Of a DNA stretch of 64,000 nucleotides, positions 59,684 to 64,000 are shown piece after piece. The position numbers were made by a program, and so were the translations under genes. Under the pieces are notes generated by a model, which saw nothing but the letters and a program-made list of their open reading frames with translations, did no database searches and was not told the DNA's origin. The DNA is taken from the NCBI GenBank assembly GCA_029891385.1, contig CM057228.1, forward strand, positions 71,315,523-71,379,522. The letters run 5' to 3'. How positions within the stretch are numbered: the first letter of the stretch is position 1; the number at the start of each line of letters is the position of its first letter. Source of the DNA: Erythroxylum novogranatense. Lineage: Eukaryota > Streptophyta > Magnoliopsida > Malpighiales > Erythroxylaceae.

Positions 59684-60510
59684 GATGTAAAACCTGCAAA
59701 AACACGTTAAAATAGCTCCTCACACACTCCCTCACGTGTTTCTCTCTAAATCAGATTGGAAACTCTCGTGTTTCACTCAAGAAGATGGCTTTTACCCTCA
59801 AATGAGCTTACACACTCTTGCCTTTTACCACTTTAGATTCTAGCAGTTTTACTTGTCCAGATCAATCACTACCAACCAAATAAGCACAACAGCAACGTAA
59901 TTCAAAAGGAAAGCAACGAATACCTAAATAAAGGAAGAAAAACACAAAGCTAGATGCAATTTAATGTAAAGAAAACAATGAAGACGAAAATAAACACATA
60001 CTAGATGGAGAAAACGTACGTGAACGATTTTTGGTGCCAATTGAGCAATATGAAACAAGATTACTCAATTCAAGTGTAATGGAAACAAAAAAGGACAGCA
60101 AACAAAAAAAAAACCAAAGAGTTAAAGAAAAGACGAAACTAGGAATTAAACTCAACCCTAAACCCAAATTAACAAGAACATTCCAATCTGCCCCAATTAC
60201 TCAAGAACTTAAAGATAAGCAATTATATCAAAGACACACGTTTTGTGCGAAGAACGTAAATCTTGAAACAAGAAAGTGATTCTTGGTGCAAGAAAACAAG
60301 TCTGGATGAGTTTCTTGAATGAAGGATGTGTTCTTGATGAATCTTGAATAATAAAGAAATGAAATTAAAGAATTCTTGAATGATCAGATTCGTTCTTGAT
60401 GAATCTTGCAAGCAAATAAACTCAAACTCACAAAGATTCACAATCTTGATTTTCTTTTTTTTCTTTTTTTTAACTTCTTTCTTTCTTTCTTTTCTTTCTT
60501 TTCTTCTTTT

Positions 60511-60570
<60 letters not shown>

Positions 60571-60684
60571 TTCTTTCTTTCTTTTCTTTCTTTCTTTCTT
60601 CTTTTTTCAAATTTTAATGATGAACTAACTATAATAATCAAGAACAAACAGAAAATTAAAGATAAAGATTGAATTTAAAACCTA
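59684..60684 (-). other. Leader of the family A element with CTTT microsatellite
   Basis: About 1 kb between gag start and primer site. It contains the simple repeat at 60451-60606 and otherwise no convincing coding sequence. A Lys/Arg/Glu open frame here comes from the microsatellite. Confidence 0.7.
60451..60606 (+). repeat. (CTTT)n microsatellite
   Basis: About 155 bp, mostly CTTT with interruptions by TTCTTTT. It lies in the leader of the family A element and is absent from the family B leader. Confidence 0.95.
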
Positions 60685-60697
60685 GGCTTTGATACCA
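60685..60697 (-). other. Primer-binding site, family A element
   Basis: TGGTATCAAAGCC on the minus strand, four bases inside the 5' LTR end. One base differs from the standard TGGTATCAGAGCC. Confidence 0.88.
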
Positions 60698-60701
60698 AAG
60701 A

Positions 60702-61608
60702 TGATACGGCAACAACCTAGAATCAATGTCTAGATCACCTCCGTTTCAATGATTGTTCCCAAACCTAAATTCAATCAATCTAACAAGACCCTTCACCCCC
60801 AAAACAGCAAGGAATTGGTAACAAAGAGTATAAGATTGTAGGAATTGAATTAACGCCACAAGTTAGAACTTACTTGATAAGTTGAATCAATCCTTAAGGT
60901 AAAACAAGCAAGAATCTCAATTCTCTCTTGAAGAATGCTTTCTAATTTAATTGATCTCTCTTAAACTCGTGTTCATGGCTAAAGCAAGGGTTTAAATACC
61001 CTTTTCAATGTAAACCCTGACAAAGATAACCTAAAAACCCTAAAGAAAGCCCAAAATATCAAAAAGGCCTTCTTGAAACAAATCTGCCTAAGAATAAATC
61101 CCACATAGATTTGGGCTTCAAAACTAATTAAAATTGACTAGTCCTTGTCCAAATAGGATAAGAAAACCACAAAATAGAAGACTAACTTAAGAGGGGCGAA
61201 TTAGGCTTTTAAACTAGGCCCACAAGCTTGGTTCCTTAAAATAAAACATGCACATGACTTTTTTAAAAAAACACATGCAAACTTAATGCAAACCAACCCA
61301 TGAAAAAGCCCAAAAGAAGTCCACATTCCCTTTATAAGATAAAATAAGCCCAAGTCCATTGATTAGACTTGTGCTTGTGAAAATTGGCTAAGTGTTAGCC
61401 CTCTTGATTTGATGCCTCCAATGTGCACACACACTTAGGTGTCTTCCTAAGCTCTTCCCCAAGCTTGATCAACAAAAATTCTTGAAGTTCTTGTGAAACA
61501 AAAGCTTGTACATAAATCTGAAATTGTGCTTTAAGCTTGTTGGAGCGTGACCTTGTAATTGGACCCATTGGCATCCTCAAATCTCCATTGCCTTGGTGAG
61601 TTGTATTA
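60702..61608 (-). repeat. 5' LTR, family A element
   Basis: 907 bp. It ends CGTATCA at the primer side. At its outer end TGTAT(T)A replaces TGTATCA, so the terminal TGATAC is mutated to TAATAC on the minus strand. It includes the coding tail PMGPITRSRSNKLKAQFQIY with the stop at about 61395. Confidence 0.93.
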
Positions 61609-63736
61609 AGCTGCCAAGGGAGACAGATCTTAGGTCCTCCTTATACATTTTATTTGAGCTATTTAACGTGTGAATTTGCAGAAACTCAAAACTTAGAAGT
61701 TATAGATTCAGATGTCTACTATATCCCTGAATTGTATCACAAATTTAGGGTCAACCAAACAAATAAGATAGGTCCCAAATTGAAACTGGTTCAGAATACC
61801 AGCTGGATTGAAACAAGAAATGAAAGTTAATTGTTTGAAGAATTTAGAGTCAGAATTGGATTATGAGTTCTTATTATGAAATGTTCGAAAATGTGTCATC
61901 TGAGTGTTGTATAAAGGGAATTTTAATTAGATGAGTATCCTATGAGATATGGCTAAATAAGTGAAGGGTGTTACTGACCATAGTGACACAAAAGAGAATA
62001 GAAACTACACAGCTTTATAAAAATCACAATAAATACAAATTTTATCATTTTTGAGCCATCTTTGGATATGTGATAGATATGAGTCTATTGAAAATGGAGA
62101 TTTTAATCACCTTAATTGGATGAGAAATGAATAAGTTATAATGATTTGAGACAGGAAGGGTCCAACTCATGACTGAATATTAAGGCTGACTGTAAATGGG
62201 ATATTTGGAAGCCTTAATGACTGAATTAGAAAATGGTCATAAAAGAAAAAATGTGAATTTATGTGTTAACTAGAGGTATGGAAAGTTTGAAAAACATTAG
62301 AACTATGTATAAAAAGTTATGCTTTCACGAATGAGACCTATGCAGATGAATTAGTGAATAAAATATAAATTTATAATGATATATGTTAAGAAATGAGGTT
62401 TATGTAAGAATGACTAATGTGGGTATATGAAATTTTCATGCTTGTTACCCAATAGGTTGTGAAAGTAGACAAGGAATATAACTAGAAGTCATACCTAATA
62501 CCTCTCAAGTTTAAGAAAATTAGAAAAGAGATCAAAACCCCTAAAACAGTCGAGGTGAGTATAATCATGCTACTATACTTGTGTAGTAATCCTTTCTTTT
62601 ATCTTACGGCTTGTTAAATTGTTCTCAAACCTATATGACTTTTTTGATATATGACTCCATGTGATTGATCCTAGCATGTTGTATGCCAGATTGACCAGAT
62701 GATATTCAAATTCTTTGCATCTTCTGATCCCGTTGTTATGTTGAACCTATTAATTGCAATTCTTTGATGAACCATGTTTTTCTTGTTAGCCATAATTGGT
62801 GAGTTCACAGGATACCTAGCTGATGGAGTATATTATCAGACCATGTGTACATAGGTAACCCATGATGATGGGTTAGATCTGGTCCTACGGAGAGGCGGGG
62901 CTCTCAAAGGAGGTTAGCCAACCTTGTCTAGAATAAGAAAAAGGGAGATATGTTGTACTAACATGCCTCTGTCTCTTCTTAAGAAATTCAGAAAAAATCA
63001 GAACTCAGAAATGAGAAAGCTTAGAATTTGAAATCCTATAGAACTCTACCAAAGAAAGAACCCAAAAATTCATAAAGACTTCAGAAACCAGATTCATTTT
63101 TTTAATAGAACAATTCATATTAAGCTTTATTGTTGATGCTCATGTGATTGCCGCATTTGACATTACTACTTGTTTATTCATTGATGCCATATACTATTGC
63201 TTAGAATACCACAGACTATTCTTGTGCAGCTAGTCTTGTGTTACCTAGCCTCACAAGCATGGTAGCATGTTTATATCTCACTGAGTCGTGTTGTAGACTC
63301 ACCTCTCACTATCATCATTTCAAGGGATTGGCAGATCGTACGAGAGAGAAATCTAAGCCTTTTGAGACTCGCTTGGATAAACATACAAGTAATTTTTTTG
63401 GCATGATATAAATTGCAGATGTTTATAGTTGCTCCATGGTTTGTCATAATCATATGTACATGATACATGTATGGATATGCTATGTTGTTGAGAACAATGT
63501 CAGTTGATGATATGAGATGATCATAGATTGGCAGATAATGTATGTTAGAATTGCAAATTGAGATCCTTACTTCTTTCAAAACTATTATGCAGGTATAAGG
63601 ATTAATCAGACAAATGAATGGGTCACACCAGATTTTCAGTAGAATATAGAAAAAAATTAGGCTTACTATAGGTTTTGGTGGCATTAAGCCTACCCATTCC
63701 CTAGTGCCAACACGGTCCAAAAAGCGAGTTGTGTCA

Positions 63737-64000
63737 TATATTAATCATTGTTAATCATAATTGAATAAGATTAGCAGTTAATGATTAATAACTAATTTGT
63801 AAATAAAGTATAATTTAATAAATCATTTAATTTATTATATTCTAATTACCATTATTAATCAAGTATCACATTTTCATAAATCAATTAATTAATTATATTT
63901 TAACTAACTCATAATATTTTAATTACATATATTTTATATACTAAATTAATAAAATTGAAAATATAATCAATTAATTAATAGATTAATTATATTTTAGTAA
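63737..64000. repeat. AT-rich satellite, right array (runs off the window)
   Basis: Continues after the TATAT target duplication with TTAATCATTGTTAATCATAA and the landmark ATTACCATTATTAATCAAG at 63845. The phase agrees with the array left of the insertion. Confidence 0.9.

Larger units (their letters stand above)
54412..61608 (-). mobile_element. Complete but decayed CRM-like Ty3/gypsy element, family A
   Basis: 7197 bp on the minus strand, with the perfect target duplication AGCTG at 54407-54411 and 61609-61613 inside the solo LTR. 5' LTR 60702-61608, primer site 60685-60697, leader, Gag, protease, RT, RNase H, integrase, polypurine tract 55318-55330 and 3' LTR 54412-55317. The LTRs differ at only scattered sites by eye, yet all coding regions are frameshifted. 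It is the same family as 1-1599 and a cousin of 8422-15701. Confidence 0.94.
53859..63736 (+). repeat. Second solo LTR of the large-LTR family, split by a nested element
   Basis: Begins TGTAACACCCAG at 53859, is interrupted at 54411, resumes at 61609 (one AGCTG being the nested duplication) and ends GTTGTGTCA at 63736. About 2.68 kb without the nested element. The perfect target duplication TATAT lies at 53854-53858 and 63737-63741, in the satellite. Homology with 47892-50520 is clear across both parts, for example TAATGATGTNTGA, GAGCTATTTAACGTGTGAAT, TGGTTCAGAATACCAGC and the terminal GGCATTAAGCCTACCCATTC. Orientation is opposite to the other copy. Confidence 0.92.

Noticed and set aside
60438..60672. 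Lys/Arg/Glu or Phe/Leu/Ser repeat proteins
   Set aside because: Translations of the CTTT microsatellite.

Overview
This window is repeat-dense DNA from a large plant nuclear genome. Every coding region I can recognise belongs to a retrotransposon: chromovirus-type Ty3/gypsy, Ty1/copia and a plant LINE. Primer sites resemble the 3' end of plant initiator tRNA-Met. I found no host gene, structural RNA gene or bacterial feature. I cannot name the species.

There are two kinds of host DNA. The left half (about 1600-30573, between insertions) is roughly 11.7 kb of palindrome-rich sequence that mostly alternates purine and pyrimidine, built from words such as GTAC, ATGCAT, CATATG, TGTAC and TATAC. 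I call it the RY block. It carries near-identical direct and inverted duplications kilobases apart and many perfect hairpins, and I do not recognise the family. The right half (about 40215-64000, between insertions) is an AT-rich tandem satellite with monomers of about 812-901 bp. Each monomer carries three related GTCAC palindromes in an otherwise A/T landscape.

Left to right: 1-1599, 3' end of an internally deleted CRM-like gypsy element (family A); 2616-4416, truncated minus-strand solo copia LTR; 8422-15701, complete but decayed CRM-like element (family B), TSD CACTG; 17883-26121, copia element lacking most of RT and RNase H, TSD TATAC; 30574-39757, Tekay/Del-like chromodomain gypsy element with a clipped 3' LTR; 39758-40214, unidentified minus-strand coding remnant; 40215-47226, satellite; 47227-51391, 5'-truncated minus-strand LINE split by a 2629-bp solo LTR (47892-50520, TSD GATGA); 51392-53858, satellite; 53859-63736, a second solo LTR of the same large family on the plus strand (TSD TATAT), itself split by a complete family A element on the minus strand (54412-61608, TSD AGCTG); 63737-64000, satellite.

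The perfect 5-bp target duplications give a relative order: satellite, then LINE, then its solo LTR; separately satellite, then plus-strand LTR, then family A. All polyproteins carry frameshifts, stops or deletions, so no autonomous element is visible. The CRM-like elements encode their polyprotein C-terminus across the polypurine tract and inside the 3' LTR, a CRM-clade trait. Together with the satellite this makes a pericentromeric or centromeric origin plausible but unproven.
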